Part shown: positions 36,801-48,790 of the stretch, one piece after another | Layout of the letters: every line of letters starts with the position of its first letter | Numbering within the stretch: the stretch's first letter is position 1 | NCBI RefSeq assembly: GCF_001649575.2 | Contig: NC_051444.1 | Location: forward strand, 18,727,431-18,791,430 | Direction of reading: 5' to 3' | From: Kryptolebias marmoratus | Lineage: Eukaryota; Chordata; Actinopteri; Cyprinodontiformes; Rivulidae | DNA: 64,000 bases | Notes under the pieces: generated by a model | Told to the model about the DNA's origin: nothing | The model's database searches: none | Seen by the model: the letters and a program-made list of their open reading frames with translations, nothing else | Program-made: the position numbers and the translations under genes

Positions 36801-39800
36801 GCTATTATTAAAAACTAATTTCAATACAGAATATCATCCAGCAGTACATGGGAACCAGACAGGAAGCCAACAAATGTGGCTTGACTAACGTTCTCTCCAT
36901 CCTCTTCTGTGGATAGGCTGATTTATGCTTTTTCCTCACCCTTTTCTTTTATTTAATCAATTTTTTTTTTGTTCCTATTATGCTTTTCATGTGTACCTCT
37001 GATCTGAAGTAACAGGCTGGTAGTGATACCGAGTTATGTAACTAACAGGAAAAAAATACTGCTTTAATAGGAAGTTTACACCAATTGTAAAGGTAATATG
37101 TAATTTAAATTTCCATGCAGTTTCCTGCCATAACTGTCTTTTGTTGCTCTGCCATAGCTTTCCAAAGTCTGACAACAATAAATGTTAATCTGCATCCAAG
37201 GCAGTACTGGTACCATTTGCAAACAAACATAATGTACAAAAAGTAGAGTCACCGTGCTGTAAAAACAAAAATAAAAGAGATGTCCTAAAAAAGCACTGCC
37301 GTTTTAGTACCAGGTGTTGTGCGAGCTGAAGAGAAGGAAAGAAAAGAGAAAAAGAAGTGAACTGGTCTGACCAGCCAGACTCCACCTGTTGCTGATCGAC
37401 ACGGAGGAATGCAAAACAAAAAGGGAAGAAGGAAAAAACAGGAGGTGCGGAGATGAGGGTAGTGACAAACAGCTCGACACACTCACCTACATATCTATAC
37501 GTCTACGGATTAGCACATTGACTCAGAGCAGATTCTCAAAATACTCTTACTTGGGCAAAAGCTAAAGTAACAATTTATGGTTTCATAAAAAAAAACGCCT
37601 GTTCTTGACGTGACAGCCCAGGTCGATGTCCAAGTGATGGCTGCAGAGTTCTGCACATGAAAACAGACAGACAGTTTATGGAGTCAAGGAGTTAAAAGTA
37701 AACCCGAGAGCACATCTGCAACACAGAAATGCCCACAGAGTGTTCTCCTTGAAGCAGACGGGTTTACTGAAAGACAAGAGGCAGACAGAAACACACACAC
37801 AGGTCACTTGCCCCCCAGCTTTTACAGGGCAGCTATGTGAGGTGGAGGAATGCAGAGGCCTCTGCAGAGGTTTCATGCAGGTAAGAACAAACCTTAGAAA
37901 CACTGACACATTACTGCAGTGGTCTCCAGGAAGTTTTACCTGTCCCCCTGCTCCATCACACCTGATTTAACTGACTCATTAACAGGCTTTGCAGAACTTG
38001 ACGACGTGCAGACTGAGGAGGTAAATCAATCATCTAAATCGGGTGAGTTACTTTAGAAAAGCATGGAGGATAATGAGCTCTGAGATCCAGGGCTGGAGAC
38101 CCCTCTGACACCATCTTGTGATGGCATCAGTTGCTCCATCACTGAATTCTCAAATGACACCTACGACTGAACTGGATCAAAGCTTCGACATCAGCACTGT
38201 ACCACCAGTGAAGTCACTCTGCCCAAATATAAAGAGCTGATAAAGAAGCAGCAAGAATGACTACGGGAGTCATTCTACTTAATTAAATCTGTCCGCACAC
38301 ATACAAAAAACATTTACTACCGTCATTCTCCGCAGCAGATATTTCCAGGACCACAATTACACCATCTTCTCTGACAGAAGATTCAAACAATTCCAGCTGT
38401 GCACAACCAGACTGATCTGAGCACAAAGGGAGGAATGCTCCTCCTTATATTAGAATTCAGTATTATTTGATCTCTGTGGTGGCGGAATGGTCCGAGAGGT
38501 GATGCCAAACATGCCACATGCAAACAAGTTGGACGTTTCTAGAGATCACCACAGTGACATAACAAACAACGCCTACAGGGTTATTTTTCCCCGTTTATGT
38601 AACGTGCAAATCCAGATCTGCGTTTGCATGTCCACCCTCGTAAACCGGGTGTCCGCATGTCACGCCTCAGGTGTGCGACGGTTCGTTCTTACTTGAGCAG
38701 ATTCTCAGCTCCGGCCCTCATCCTCATCTGTTTGATGATCTGCTGGTTCAGACTGGCCCGCTTGTTCTGCAATTTGCTCCGTCCGGTCTGCGCAAGAGGG
38801 TTGCAACCCTGAGAGGGGAGAAGGAAGCAAAACATAATATATGTTTAGTAATAATTAGCAAAAAGAAAAATGCACACAAGTCATAAAAATAGTAGGGCTA
38901 CACAATATTAGAAAGCCTTGAGCTGACGATATCAGTTACCTCTTGTGTCTTCACTATAATCTAAACCAGGTGAGACCATTGAATTCACCAAATATATTGT
39001 GATAAGTTTTCAATATATTGTGTAGCCCTTATATTCCTGTAAACAAAACTGTAATTATTAGTAAATTCTTGATTTTCCTCAGCACAATATGTAGAAATTT
39101 ATATTGCAGTTTGGTTTGACACGGCTCCTTACTGGTAGTGGACCACAGACCAACTCAGTCTTCACTTTGGTGTAAATAGCTGTCTAACACAGAACTGACA
39201 GCAAAGCAGAGGCTGATAAAACAGCATTTGCATCAAATACTGACCTGTTTGAGACTGGTGTTATTTTAGGGCAGCCGAAGTCTGCTTTGGAATGGATCCT
39301 GCTCATTGCAGCCATTACTTGTACCTGATAATGCTCTGAGTGGTTTCTACTGCAGGTAAGATATTGATTACCCCTGACAATTCCACAGAACACAACTTCA
39401 AGAAACTCCAAACTATTCCCTTTAATGAAAAATGTTTTAGGAGTTCAGACAGGTCAAATTTTCTCCTCTCTGTTCTTTAAAATCCTCCAGCTGCCACTTT
39501 AATTAATTAATCTGCAAATAATATTCTGGTACGATTGGTCTACTAAAATACTAGTTGACGAAAATCCTCTAAATGCTGCAGGGAGGTCTTCATTTAGCTT
39601 TATAAAGTACTTCTCTGTATCTTCAGTCACTAACTCGATGTAAAAACATAAAAGTAAGCTGGGTGTGGGAAGGACTGGGCCTTCCCACGGTGTATTTAAC
39701 TAAAACACACGCTCTCACTCGGTGTTTAAACATAATGGCCTGTATCTGGCTGCACTGTGTGATCCTTGTCCCCGTCGCAGCCATAGGTGTGCATGCCTCA

Positions 39801-42800
39801 CCGAGTCAACAGGCGGTCACTCGCAGCAATGTATAGTTGTTCTGATTCACCCAGAACACAACAGAAGGTGTTGGTGTAATTAAAACTCGTTTTGTACATG
39901 GGTAAAAAAAAGTGGACAAACCAGCCAGCTCAGTAAAACCAGAAAGGTTGATGTCATCAGCGTGGAAACTTAAATAGCTTAACTCGGTTTCTATAAAGCT
40001 AATTTTCATGAGAGGAAACAAAATGCCAAAGGAGGAAAAAGGGGGAAGGCATTATTTAAAAAAAAAAAAAAAAAGAAGATATGAGTGTTCCCATTTTTTT
40101 TGGGATGCAAACTCACAGCAGGCAGGAATCACACCAGTCTGAATCAGTCTTCATATATCAGAGTTGTATCATGATTGCTTTACAAAATTAGACATGCCCA
40201 TTCAAACAGCTGCTTTTTGGGGAGATTAGTTTCCAATCTTACAGCTGCCACAGTTAAAAAAAAAGGGAGAAAAAAGAATATTATCCAGCTAGAAGACTTT
40301 TCTTTTTTTTCCTTATTCCACTCAAGGAATGAGAAGTGCTTTGCCCCAGTCTGTCCTGTCAGATTTTTCACATCTGAGTTATGCTGAGACTGCCCTCATC
40401 TCAAAGATTCCTGAAAACTTAGTGAGCAGAGCACGTCAAAGGAACATGACAATGTTCCTCTCGAGAACAAATTTCAACACTGCAGGTTGAATGTTTTTTT
40501 TTTAAAAAAAAGGTCATATTTTAACAAAACGCTCCAGCTCGCAGCGTATCGAGCTCTTCTGCCACCCTGCTCCGGTCTGATCCTGTGTAAACACTTTGGT
40601 GCCCTGAAAGTTTAATGATTAACCATTTATACAAAACTAAAAAGGGCTCTTTATGACACGGTGGTTTTACCAAGGATGCTGAGCTATTCTCAGAATGATA
40701 GGAGGAGCACATTAGTGAAAATAAAAAACAAGGTGCGGGAAGATCGTAGCACGGCGTCATGCGATCACTGCGTCTAAGGCAGGGCATGTGATAGAACGAG
40801 GGAGAGTCCAGGGTTTGATAGTTACCATAGCAGTAACTTTCCACTCTTAAACTGCGGCAGGGAATGACGATCTTCATCATATGTCGCAACACCTTTAATA
40901 ACGTAACATTTTTGTCTCATTAGTCCACAAACCTGAGTTTATAATACCGGACCACGATTCTTTATTTGAATGTGAAACCAACCTCTCGGTAAATGAACAT
41001 AAACAGTGGCAGTGTGGTAGCTGGAGTGTCACTTCATTCACTTGACACCCTACTAACCACTAGGAACTCAAACCTGAACTTTACCACTTTGCTAACCCTC
41101 TTTAAAAGTTTCACAGGGATTTAAACCCCCTCCACCTCCACCAACTCGCCTCCAATCCACTGGCAGCGCGAACAGTCCAGTCTTTCTTTTCGACCGTACA
41201 AAACAATTCATTAGAGCAAAACACAAAGGCGGTCCGGTCCGGCATCATATTCGTCACGCAGCTAATTCATTTGCCGTTGTATAAATGAGGCCTTATGAAG
41301 CAAAAGGGATAGCTGGTTTATGAAAGCTGTGATTAAGACTGGCAATCGGCCAACAGGCGGCTTTAGACACGACCTAGTTATGAGCCCCCCTCAATATTAA
41401 AATGAAGTATAATAGACATTTATAAACAGTCCCTTTTAATAAATCACAAGCCAACTCATTTACAGCGGGGCTGTTTTCAGAATGGGGTTCATTTAATCAA
41501 TATCTATAACTTCATTTTCAGCTGAGCACTGTACAAATCCATATTTAATCACAGCTGCAGCTCTCATTTGTCCTTTTCCTCTCAGAACCCTGCTTTAAAA
41601 AATAAAAAATAACCCACGAGTGTCTCCGAGTCCGGGGAACTCGACTGGGCACATGTTGTCAATTTGTGTCTGTGGTCTGGCTGAGGGAAAGCCTCGGGCC
41701 AGATGCTACGTCAAAGCTCTCTCTGGCCGAGGAGGACGAGGGTAGGAAACATGCCGATTCAACTTTTTTTTTTCTTCAGGCTGCCATCTTTCCGTCCTGA
41801 AGCCATCCAGTCGGCCCTCAGCCAGCTGGAGAGCGAACAGCGGACGTCTGGGAAGAACGCCCCGGACCACGACAGCCTCCCTGAAGCATCAGGCAGATGT
41901 AGCGAGGTCTTGTTAATCATTAAACTAATTTTTTCCCCTACACAGGAGAAAGAGAAGCCGAGCTGAAGGCAAAGATCATCTTGGCTTCCTCCGGGGTAAC
42001 ATCTGACCATAATGTGTCCTAATTTAACAAAAAGACAAAATGAGCGACACAGAACTCATCTGCGGTTTAAAGTGAACTTGCAAACCCATTTTAGGACAGA
42101 TGTAAAAAAAAAAAAAACATTTCTGTTAGAGAAATGCAGAAGACAATAAAGAAGTAGTGTGTGACTCACAATAAAGTATGACATTATCCAGTAAGTGTGT
42201 TACAGACATAAAAACTAAACCAACATTAAAACCAAGTTAGGCTTCACAGTGTCCAGTCACGTCCTGCGGGTGTGCCAGACCTCCCCCGACTCCCACTGAC
42301 CTTTTTATAGACACAGGAAGTGAAGCACAGAGCCTCAACCAGACAGCGTTCAGATGGGGGATTCAGAGGGATTTAAAAGACACAAAAGGATATGCTTAAA
42401 AACACTGCACATATGAAGCGGTGAGACACGGACCGTAAACATGGCAGACATGAAACTATAAAAACACATTGGATAATCACTCAACCACTGCTGACTCTCT
42501 CCCTCTCACTTTTTTTTTTCCTTCCCCCTCTCTAAAAACCTCAGACCAGACAAATCCACAGCCTCCAAAAACATTACAGGTACTCCAGCCTGGGCAAAGC
42601 TGACTTTGCAAGTTTTAAAGAGCATTTCTAGCCTAAATGCAGGAGGATGTGACTCTTCGCACAAACAATTTGAGCTGCCTGCCCTATTACATAGACAGAC
42701 ATAGACATTTACATAAAACTAAAAGTAGATGCTTTGATGAGCTTACATTATACCTTAAAGAGATATTGATCACTGGTTATCTAAACTACAGAAAAAGGAA

Positions 42801-43466
42801 TGAAACTAGATTACAGGAAAACCAAAGCTTGCTGCATTTATCTGTCAAAGTGTTAGGTGGACAGGGGGGTCTAAAAGGCATACATGTTTACAAGGCAGCT
42901 TTCAAATTTATCATCTCACATTTGACAATAAACAGGACACTGATAACATCCAGTTTCTTAATATAAAGCCATTCTTAAATACACACACCTGAAGCTGACA
43001 GTGCGGTGGTTTCTCCTGATGTTGGTGAAATTTCTGAGCTGTCTTTAACCCCGGTGTTTCAGCCTGAATACGTCTTTTATAACTACTTCACCATGTTTCA
43101 ACTCCCTGTGGCTGAGCACTAATAAAAGTGCATTATTACATCTGGTGCGAGTTAAAGGAAACCATGTTTTTGATTTTTTTTCCTGATTCTGTAACATTTA
43201 CGTCTTTTTCATAGTCTTAGCACTGCTTATTATGCGAAACGTAACTGCTAAAAGAAAGAAAAAAAAGAAAACAAAAGAAGCTAAAGCCAACTTCCAGTGA
43301 AGGAAAATACGCGGAGAAGCAGCCGTGGGGGGACAAGCTAACGCACGCGCAAAAAAAAAAAAATACAGCTAACGCTGCGCGGAACGAGCCGAAAACTCAC
43401 CTTTTTGAAATAACCACCGTCCCCTCCGCTGTCCTCGACCCCGTTCGGCAAGATAGTGTCCGTCAT
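21539..43466 (-). CDS. rhpn2: Rhophilin-2 (Rho GTPase-binding HR1-BRO1-PDZ scaffold)
   Basis: Fifteen exons join in phase: 43401-43466, 38693-38808, 35522-35650, 31670-31745, 30445-30522, 29921-30045, 29221-29387, 27411-27598, 27069-27225, 25631-25750, 25292-25486, 24868-24944, 23237-23383, 22061-22216 and 21539-21805. They give 687 residues plus stop (human RHPN2: 686). An N-terminal HR1/REM Rho-binding coiled coil spans about residues 23-104, a BRO1 domain about 110-460, and a PDZ domain about 512-592 with GFTLKG as its ligand-binding loop. The C-terminal tail keeps [16 protein letters not shown]. Known family role: binds RhoA/RhoB-GTP without GAP activity and links Rho to actin organisation and endosomal scaffolding. 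The ATG at 43466 opens MTDTILPNG, matching human MTDALLP. Intron 1 is 4.6 kb. The gene is tail-to-head with cep89 and divergent from slc7a10. No stop or frameshift was seen. Confidence 0.97.
22061..22216 (-). CDS. rhpn2: rhpn2 coding exon 14 (PDZ, second half)
   Basis: The exon encodes [20 protein letters not shown] through [17 protein letters not shown], matching human AREGDYIVSIQLVDCKWLTLSE. Its donor is ATG|GTATGT. Confidence 0.96.
23237..23383 (-). CDS. rhpn2: rhpn2 coding exon 13 (PDZ, first half)
   Basis: The exon encodes [20 protein letters not shown] through [17 protein letters not shown]. It contains the PDZ carboxylate-binding loop GFTLKG. Its donor is GCA|GTGAGT. Confidence 0.96.
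24868..24944 (-). CDS. rhpn2: rhpn2 coding exon 12 (BRO1-PDZ linker)
   Basis: The exon encodes [20 protein letters not shown] and DFFQRL, matching human KTEQEVDIILPQFSKLTVTDFFQKL. Its donor is CTG|GTATGT. Confidence 0.93.
25292..25486 (-). CDS. rhpn2: rhpn2 coding exon 11 (end of BRO1)
   Basis: The exon encodes [20 protein letters not shown] through an acidic [19 protein letters not shown]. Its acceptor is TATCCCAG and its donor CATC|GTAAGG. Confidence 0.95.
25631..25750 (-). CDS. rhpn2: rhpn2 coding exon 10 (BRO1)
   Basis: The exon encodes [20 protein letters not shown] through NKDKRERFG, matching human DHQEKCLSQLYDHMPEGL. Its donor is TTTG|GTGAGA. Confidence 0.95.
27069..27225 (-). CDS. 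rhpn2: rhpn2 coding exon 9 (BRO1)
   Basis: The exon encodes [20 protein letters not shown] through [12 protein letters not shown]. Phase continuity with exon 10 requires the donor CAGT|GTAAGA, ending in phase 1. Confidence 0.94.
27411..27598 (-). CDS. rhpn2: rhpn2 coding exon 8 (BRO1)
   Basis: The exon encodes [20 protein letters not shown] through [11 protein letters not shown], close to human VLNYLKDTFTHTPSYDMSP. Its donor is AAG|GTAAAT. Confidence 0.97.
28880..28975. repeat. Dispersed repeat, member of a three-copy family
   Basis: This stretch contains AAATCAGGTGTG, AAACCTGCAGGACGGCGGCC and a GGACCAGGATTGG block. The same ordered blocks recur near 48718-48790 and, more diverged, at 37950-38112. 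It is non-coding. Confidence 0.6.
29221..29387 (-). CDS. rhpn2: rhpn2 coding exon 7 (BRO1)
   Basis: The exon encodes [20 protein letters not shown] through [20 protein letters not shown], the signature BRO1 block, strongly conserved with human. Its donor is GCAG|GTATGC. Confidence 0.97.
29921..30045 (-). CDS. rhpn2: rhpn2 coding exon 6 (BRO1)
   Basis: The exon encodes [20 protein letters not shown] through [13 protein letters not shown]. It matches the human ACRTPSRDEAGVELL region and ends TG|GTAAAC. Confidence 0.95.
30445..30522 (-). CDS. rhpn2: rhpn2 coding exon 5 (BRO1)
   Basis: The exon encodes [20 protein letters not shown] and LMDVRQ. It is 78 nt, phase 0 both sides, with donor CAG|GTAGTG. 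Confidence 0.96.
30583..30602. repeat. (GT)n microsatellite
   Basis: A GT run of about 20 bp followed by a T tract lies in the rhpn2 intron between exons 4 and 5. Confidence 0.9.
31271..31642. mobile_element. Palindromic MITE, copy 2 (rhpn2 intron)
   Basis: The left end, CCGTATTTTCCGCACTATAG, is the imperfect reverse complement of the right end (TTATAGTGCAGAAAAATACG), and TA flanks both. The interior matches copy 1 at 10609-10934 in order and orientation. It is 372 bp with no ORF. The right edge is about 28 bp from the end of rhpn2 exon 4, on the donor side. Confidence 0.9.
31670..31745 (-). CDS. rhpn2: rhpn2 coding exon 4 (BRO1 start)
   Basis: The exon encodes [20 protein letters not shown] plus STPFK, matching human [21 protein letters not shown] ends only about 28 bp from the exon's donor end. 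Confidence 0.95.
35522..35650 (-). CDS. rhpn2: rhpn2 coding exon 3 (HR1)
   Basis: The exon encodes [20 protein letters not shown] followed by the [12 protein letters not shown] block, the second half of HR1. Its acceptor is CTCTGTGCAG and its donor GTAAGA. Confidence 0.95.
37950..38112. repeat. Dispersed repeat, diverged family member
   Basis: The order TCACACCTGATTTAACTGAC, a CATTAACAGGCTTTGCAGAA block and a terminal GATCCAGGGCTGGAGACCCC block resembles the repeat at 28880 and 48718. It lies in rhpn2 intron 2. Confidence 0.5.
38693..38808 (-). CDS. rhpn2: rhpn2 coding exon 2 (HR1)
   Basis: The exon encodes [20 protein letters not shown] through [11 protein letters not shown], the first half of the HR1 Rho-binding coiled coil, nearly identical to human. 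Its donor is AA|GTAAGA. Confidence 0.96.
38809..43400 (-). other. rhpn2 intron 1
   Basis: This 4.6 kb intron contains the 140-bp MITE beside exon 2. I see no nested gene. The GC-rich segment at 41640-41900 has open frames but no recognisable protein. Confidence 0.7.
38892..39031. mobile_element. Short MITE with ~15-bp terminal inverted repeats
   Basis: TAGGGCTACACAATAT near 38893-38908 and its reverse complement near 39015-39030 bound a 140-bp AT-rich non-coding element. It lies in rhpn2 intron 1, about 85 bp upstream of exon 2. Confidence 0.75.
43401..43466 (-). CDS. rhpn2: rhpn2 coding exon 1 (start codon)
   Basis: Residues 1-22 open [20 protein letters not shown] and end KK, with donor GTGAGT. 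The exon lies in a GC-rich patch that extends upstream. Confidence 0.93.
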
Positions 43467-46400
43467 CCTGCGCAGACCGACACTCCGAGCGACTCCGACG
43501 AGAGAGAGGAAAACGAGCGCCTTCGAAGTTAAAAGTGGAGAACGAGCCGCCGCTGGACGACAGGTGAGCGCTCTCCTCAACGGTTAACCTCCGTCTCTGC
43601 CCTCACTCCACCCGGCCGACCAGTTTGTTTTTTTTTCCTCCAGCAGGAGCCGGAGACTCCGCCCACACCGCCGCTACAAGCTAGACGAGGGAGGAGAGGA
43701 AGGAAAACGAGCCGAGGTAAAAGTCACCAGGAGGGGCACCTGTTTCACTCAGGTGATGTGCTGAGACGGTAAGCTGTGAGAAACATGAGTGAACACCGTT
43801 ACACCACCACCACCAACAACAACAAAATACTACAAATATGGACGTCATTACCACCCGTCTAAGTTAACGGCTGCATCGTTTGGAGCCGAATGAGTTCAGT
43901 TCTATGCTAATGTCAGCAGTTTGGCTAATTAAAGGCTGTTCTGGTGCATTGTCCTCTTAGAAAAATGCAAGTTGGTCAAATTCAAGTAAAACTCTAAACT
44001 TTTAACTTTGAATAAAGGCAAGAAATGGGACAGGAAAGGATAAAAGTGGCTACAGAGTCATGTTTAGCTAAAGCTAACTAATTATCACCTGCGTCACCTG
44101 CCAGACCCGGAAAATAACCCAATTAAATTAAATCTAAATAGCACGTAAATTATAATTTTTAGGTCTAACTAATAGTTTATTTTGAAATGCCTTCTGTGCT
44201 TTTATTTATTTATTTTTTTAAGGAAAACTGTATACTCCAGCTAAACAAAAAATATGCAAACTCTCCTGGCCCATAAACAGGCTTAGAAACAACAACAAAA
44301 AAAATGTTTCCCCCTTTCAAAGCTCTCAACATGAAGTGTATATATATTTGTTTCAATTGCAGGATATTACCTAAAATGTATTTGTCAGAGGTGTAAACAA
44401 ACAAACTGGCTCTGTCATCATATTTCATTGTGTTATTACAGCTGAGACAATAACAGACCATTCATCCTCTTCAGCTTATTCTGTAACGGATGTGGGGTTT
44501 TTTTTAACACTTGTGTGCTTTTCTTTCTAACACTTCCTGTAGTCCTAAGGTGGAAATGGTTATTATATAAACACCATCTGTGTCTGCCTTAGTTTTCATC
44601 TGACAGTGTCTTTTTATTATTAAAAGAGGAGCAGCAATGAGGTTTTTGTTTGTTCGTTTGTTTTTCTGGTTATACCAGCTGAAAAGCTTGTTGCGTCCCT
44701 GTTTGCTGTGGAGGTGGTTATTGATGTCAGGAGAGGATTATTGCCAACAACAAAGCTGAGGTGAAGCCAGGGTATTAGGGTGTTGCTGTGGCTCTGTAAA
44801 CTAGGCCAACGCTTTCTTTGTCTGGGGAGATGTCTGCGTGCAAATTACACAGGTTTTTAAATCTGACCTGTAAGATCTGCTGTACAGAGAGATGACAACC
44901 TAAACCATACGTCCTAAGACTGAGTAAAGCTTTCAGGTAGCTGTATTTGACGGATGGAGCACTATTCCTTGATAAAATATTCACTGTTTTGCTGTATTTA
45001 TAATGGCGGTTGGGGGCAGGGCAGCCGTTTGCTTAGGAGTCAGAAAATCAACATCAACGGACCCCGCCTGATCACCAGATTGCCCCATTTTTACTTATTG
45101 TATTTACTTGAACAACAAAAACAAGCTGGCCAAGTTTTACTCCTTGTTGGAATATAGGGTTGGGATTTTCCACGCATTAAATTTTTAATTAAAAACCTAA
45201 ACCTTAGGGGATTTTTAGGTTGTGGGTTGTAGGAAAACAGATAATTCAGGGAGTAAATGAGATTTAATTTTGCCACAGGTCTCAGTTTCCACGAGGACAA
45301 GCAGATGGAGGTCACAGTTGGATCAAACTGAAGCAAAAACATTTACATCAGTACCGCTCACTCTAATCCACTTCAGGCTGAATGTCATGCGTGTTCTTTT
45401 ACAAACTTGTTGTATTTTTTTTTTAGAAAGTACTGAACAAAAACAATGCTTCTGTTGTCTGGAGCAAATAGGCATTTGTCATTCTTTTTTTAAATTATTT
45501 TAATTACAAAGAATGTCTGAAAACTAGAATCAAGTCCAACATACTTCTTCTGTACTTGACAGATTTGACCACTAGGTGGGGCTACAGGTCTGTTTCTCAG
45601 AGTTACCATTCATGCTCTATGGACCGTTTCTTATGTATAAGAGGAAACAGCTTCATTAAGCTTTAGCTTTTATTCACATACCATCAGACACACACTTTAT
45701 ACATTAACCACAGTTTGGGTCCTCATAATTTTGCAATTGCGCTTGAAAATCACACGTTCTTCTTGAATAAAAGTACCAGGACGAGTTGCAAGGTGCATCT
45801 GATATTACTGGCGCTATTTAAAAAGCCTTTTTTAACATCGGTAGATGTGTTTCAATGAGTAAATTTTACTTTTCTTCAGAAAATCTTCTTACATGCGACC
45901 AAATAAACACATACTTGCTCATGAGTGCAACATACTCCACATTTTACTCAGATGGTACGCATTGTACAACGTGACAAACTAGCTGTGATCGCAATAATAT
46001 GTTGGCTGGTTAAAAAGCTGAGCCACCTTTTCGTTTAAGCTGCTCATCGGTCAACATTGTTGACTAACACTTCCACTGGCCTCACATGTTTGAGAGGCTT
46101 TTTACTCTGATAAAAGGGAAACTGGTTTATGAGACCATTTGATCATTTAAGTTTAATTTTTTTTAAAGCAACACCAATGCTGAATACTGTTAGGGATGCT
46201 CAGCTGTTAGCATTTTCATTTCAAAGCTGTCTAAGAAGCACTTATTAGTTACACCATATAGAGGTGCAGTGAACTGAGCGTGTTTTGGCTTCTCGCTTAT
46301 GTCCTTTCTCCCCACAACAAGGCACAAAGCTGATTGTAAGCGAACCGCTTCCCGTCTGCTTTTCTAAAGGCAGAGAGGGCACTGCAGCGAACAACGGCCA

Positions 46401-48717
46401 CTGACGTTCAACCCCTGGCCCGACAGGAAGTGCCGTGGGGTTGCTATGCAGCTTTGCTCCCGACCTGCAAGAACTCTGGGCTGCAGTCGTTTAACAAACG
46501 CTGTGTGGTGAGGGGGTAGTATGGCAGAGCGTTTGAGAAGGCACTCCAGAAGCTCTACAGTAAGAATAGATCAAGGCTTGGATGAACGAGAGATCGAGAC
46601 AGAGTGATAGTTTGTTCCTGGCAGCAAAGTGTTGTCAGGTTCGTGGCCTTTTCCTTTCTGTCCTGTTCTCGTTTATTTTTTTCTTCTCATCCTTCCTTAT
46701 TGTTCCTCTCGACCACTTCTTCCTCTTTCCCCATGCCTTTCTTCTCCTCTTCACGGCTCTCGCTGTGGTCCTTTCCTCACTTTGATAAAGTTGCGAGAGC
46801 AAATAAAATGCATATATCCAGAGCAGACTCGTATGAGGGGAGGCTTTTGGTGAGAACGGCTACCCAAGTTGGCGTGTAAATTTCTAAATTATCGATAGAA
46901 ACGTGTTAGTAATCTCAGTGACAATGATCTTAATGTTTGATAACCAGAAAACAAAATTATTCAAAAGTGTACAGGGAAACTAAAACCAAAAGCTGACTAC
47001 ATTTTGATTGAAACTTATTCACATTTCATATCTAGAAGCTGAGATAAATGACTGCAGAGCTCTAACCCGCTGATGGCTTTGGAGGAGAAGTGCTTCTTGT
47101 TAGACTAAGATTAATCTTTCAAGACGACAAAGGTGCCAAGTTTGATGGCAAATCATTGTCAAAAACATGTGTTCATCGCAGACTATTTTAAAGACAAGCT
47201 ATTTAAAAATATAGATTTAATTAATTATGTTCTCCCTCAGCGTGCCTCCGATTTTACACTCACGAGTTCGGGGTTGTTGCTCCTGGTTGTTAGTTTAATT
47301 ATATTATATTACAAACATTTAGGTTTTCCTGCTCTAAATGAATCATGTTCTGTTGGAAAGATGCCTACAAAGACAGAGAGGAGCATCAGTAGATGGAGAT
47401 CGGTGAGCTGTTTCAAGGGCTCCATATTATTTTTCAGCTTTCTAAGATTGTATATGAAGCTTTAAACAGATTGTTTTTGTGTGATCGTATTTAAAGCAGA
47501 TGTGCCAAAAACGGAGATGACTCCAGTCGTGCCACGCTATTTGTGGCATTCCTGAAACATCGTTTTTATACATGTTAGTTCTCAGAAACGAGTTGGAAAA
47601 CAACCAGAACTCAGCCAACTAACACAAAGCCTCACGTTGTTCATCCACGCGCTCTTCAGTCACCGTTTGCTTCCTTAAAGTTGACCCTGAGAACCGTTCA
47701 GGTAAGGTTTTACACATCAGGATATATAAATAATTGTCTGTTTTCACATTTTAAAATTAGATAAAGTCAACGTCAAGTGAAAAACGCTGTTAAGAACATT
47801 GTTTCAGAAAACTTCTTTTTTTTTCTTCTTCTTCTTCCAGATTTCAAGACTTTCCAGAAATCTTATGGTTTGTGCAGATGCAGCTCTAGAAACCTAAAAT
47901 GTGCAGCCATTCTTTTTTCTAAAAAATAAATTTATTCTGCCAACTCTTGTTTAGCTCTGTTATGTCTTTACTGACATAAATTTAAATCTATAGTTTGTGA
48001 AGTGTAGACTTTGAGTTTAGCATTTGGGGTTTTTGCAGTTTTTAATCGTCTTACATAGTCTGATCGAAGAAGGAACTTCAAATGATGAAGTTTTTCTTGT
48101 TTGAAAACACAACATTGAGAGACATTCATTCAGGCAACTTCTATCAGCAGAAAAGCCTTCATCTCAGATTGTTTTATGGCGGGTACAATCTAAAAGTAAA
48201 ATCAGTCCAAATTTGGTGGAATTATACCTTTAAAATAAAGTTCTGGGTAGCTTTGGTTTAAACCTGGGATTTTGTTTAGTGGCATGCTGTGGTCATTGAT
48301 AATTATGAACTGACTTTGGAAGTGAGCATGCAAGTGCTTGGTTGTGTGTCTTTCATGTGTTTATGAAGGCCCTGTGACGGAGTAGTGACCTGTTCTGCCG
48401 AGCGAGAACAGAGATGTCCTCTACGCATATGTGACCCCTAACAGAACAAGATGAATGAGTGGTCCCATAACTCTGGGCTTGGCAACAGTTGCTTCACTAA
48501 GATCAGTGCTGTCTTGCTTCTTGGTGTTGTGTAAACACACACCTGAATGCTTAAGGAAAGAAAAAGAAAGAGATCAACACGTTAAATTACTACTTTGTGA
48601 CTTCTCGACCAAGCAGTTCTTAGAGCAGACTGTTCTGCATGTTTCAGATGTTTCTCTGCTCTGACACACTCTGGATTTGAGGGATTTACAGGCTTTCAAA
48701 GAACTTTAAGACTTGCT

Positions 48718-48790
48718 GAAGAGCAGGGACACATGTAAAACATGCAGGATGGTGGCCCTCCAGGAGCAGGACTGGACACCACTGCTTTAG
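48718..48790. repeat. Dispersed repeat, family member
   Basis: AGAGCAGGGACACATGTAAA, CATGCAGGATGGTGGCCCTC and CAGGACTGGACACCACTGCT correspond in order to blocks at 28880-28975. Confidence 0.6.

Noticed and set aside
41703..41966. Open frames in a GC-rich part of rhpn2 intron 1
   Set aside because: No recognisable domain on either strand and no paired splice sites with a matching frame.
47133..47465. 110-codon open frame
   Set aside because: No family resemblance and no splice or promoter context; base composition matches non-coding neighbours.
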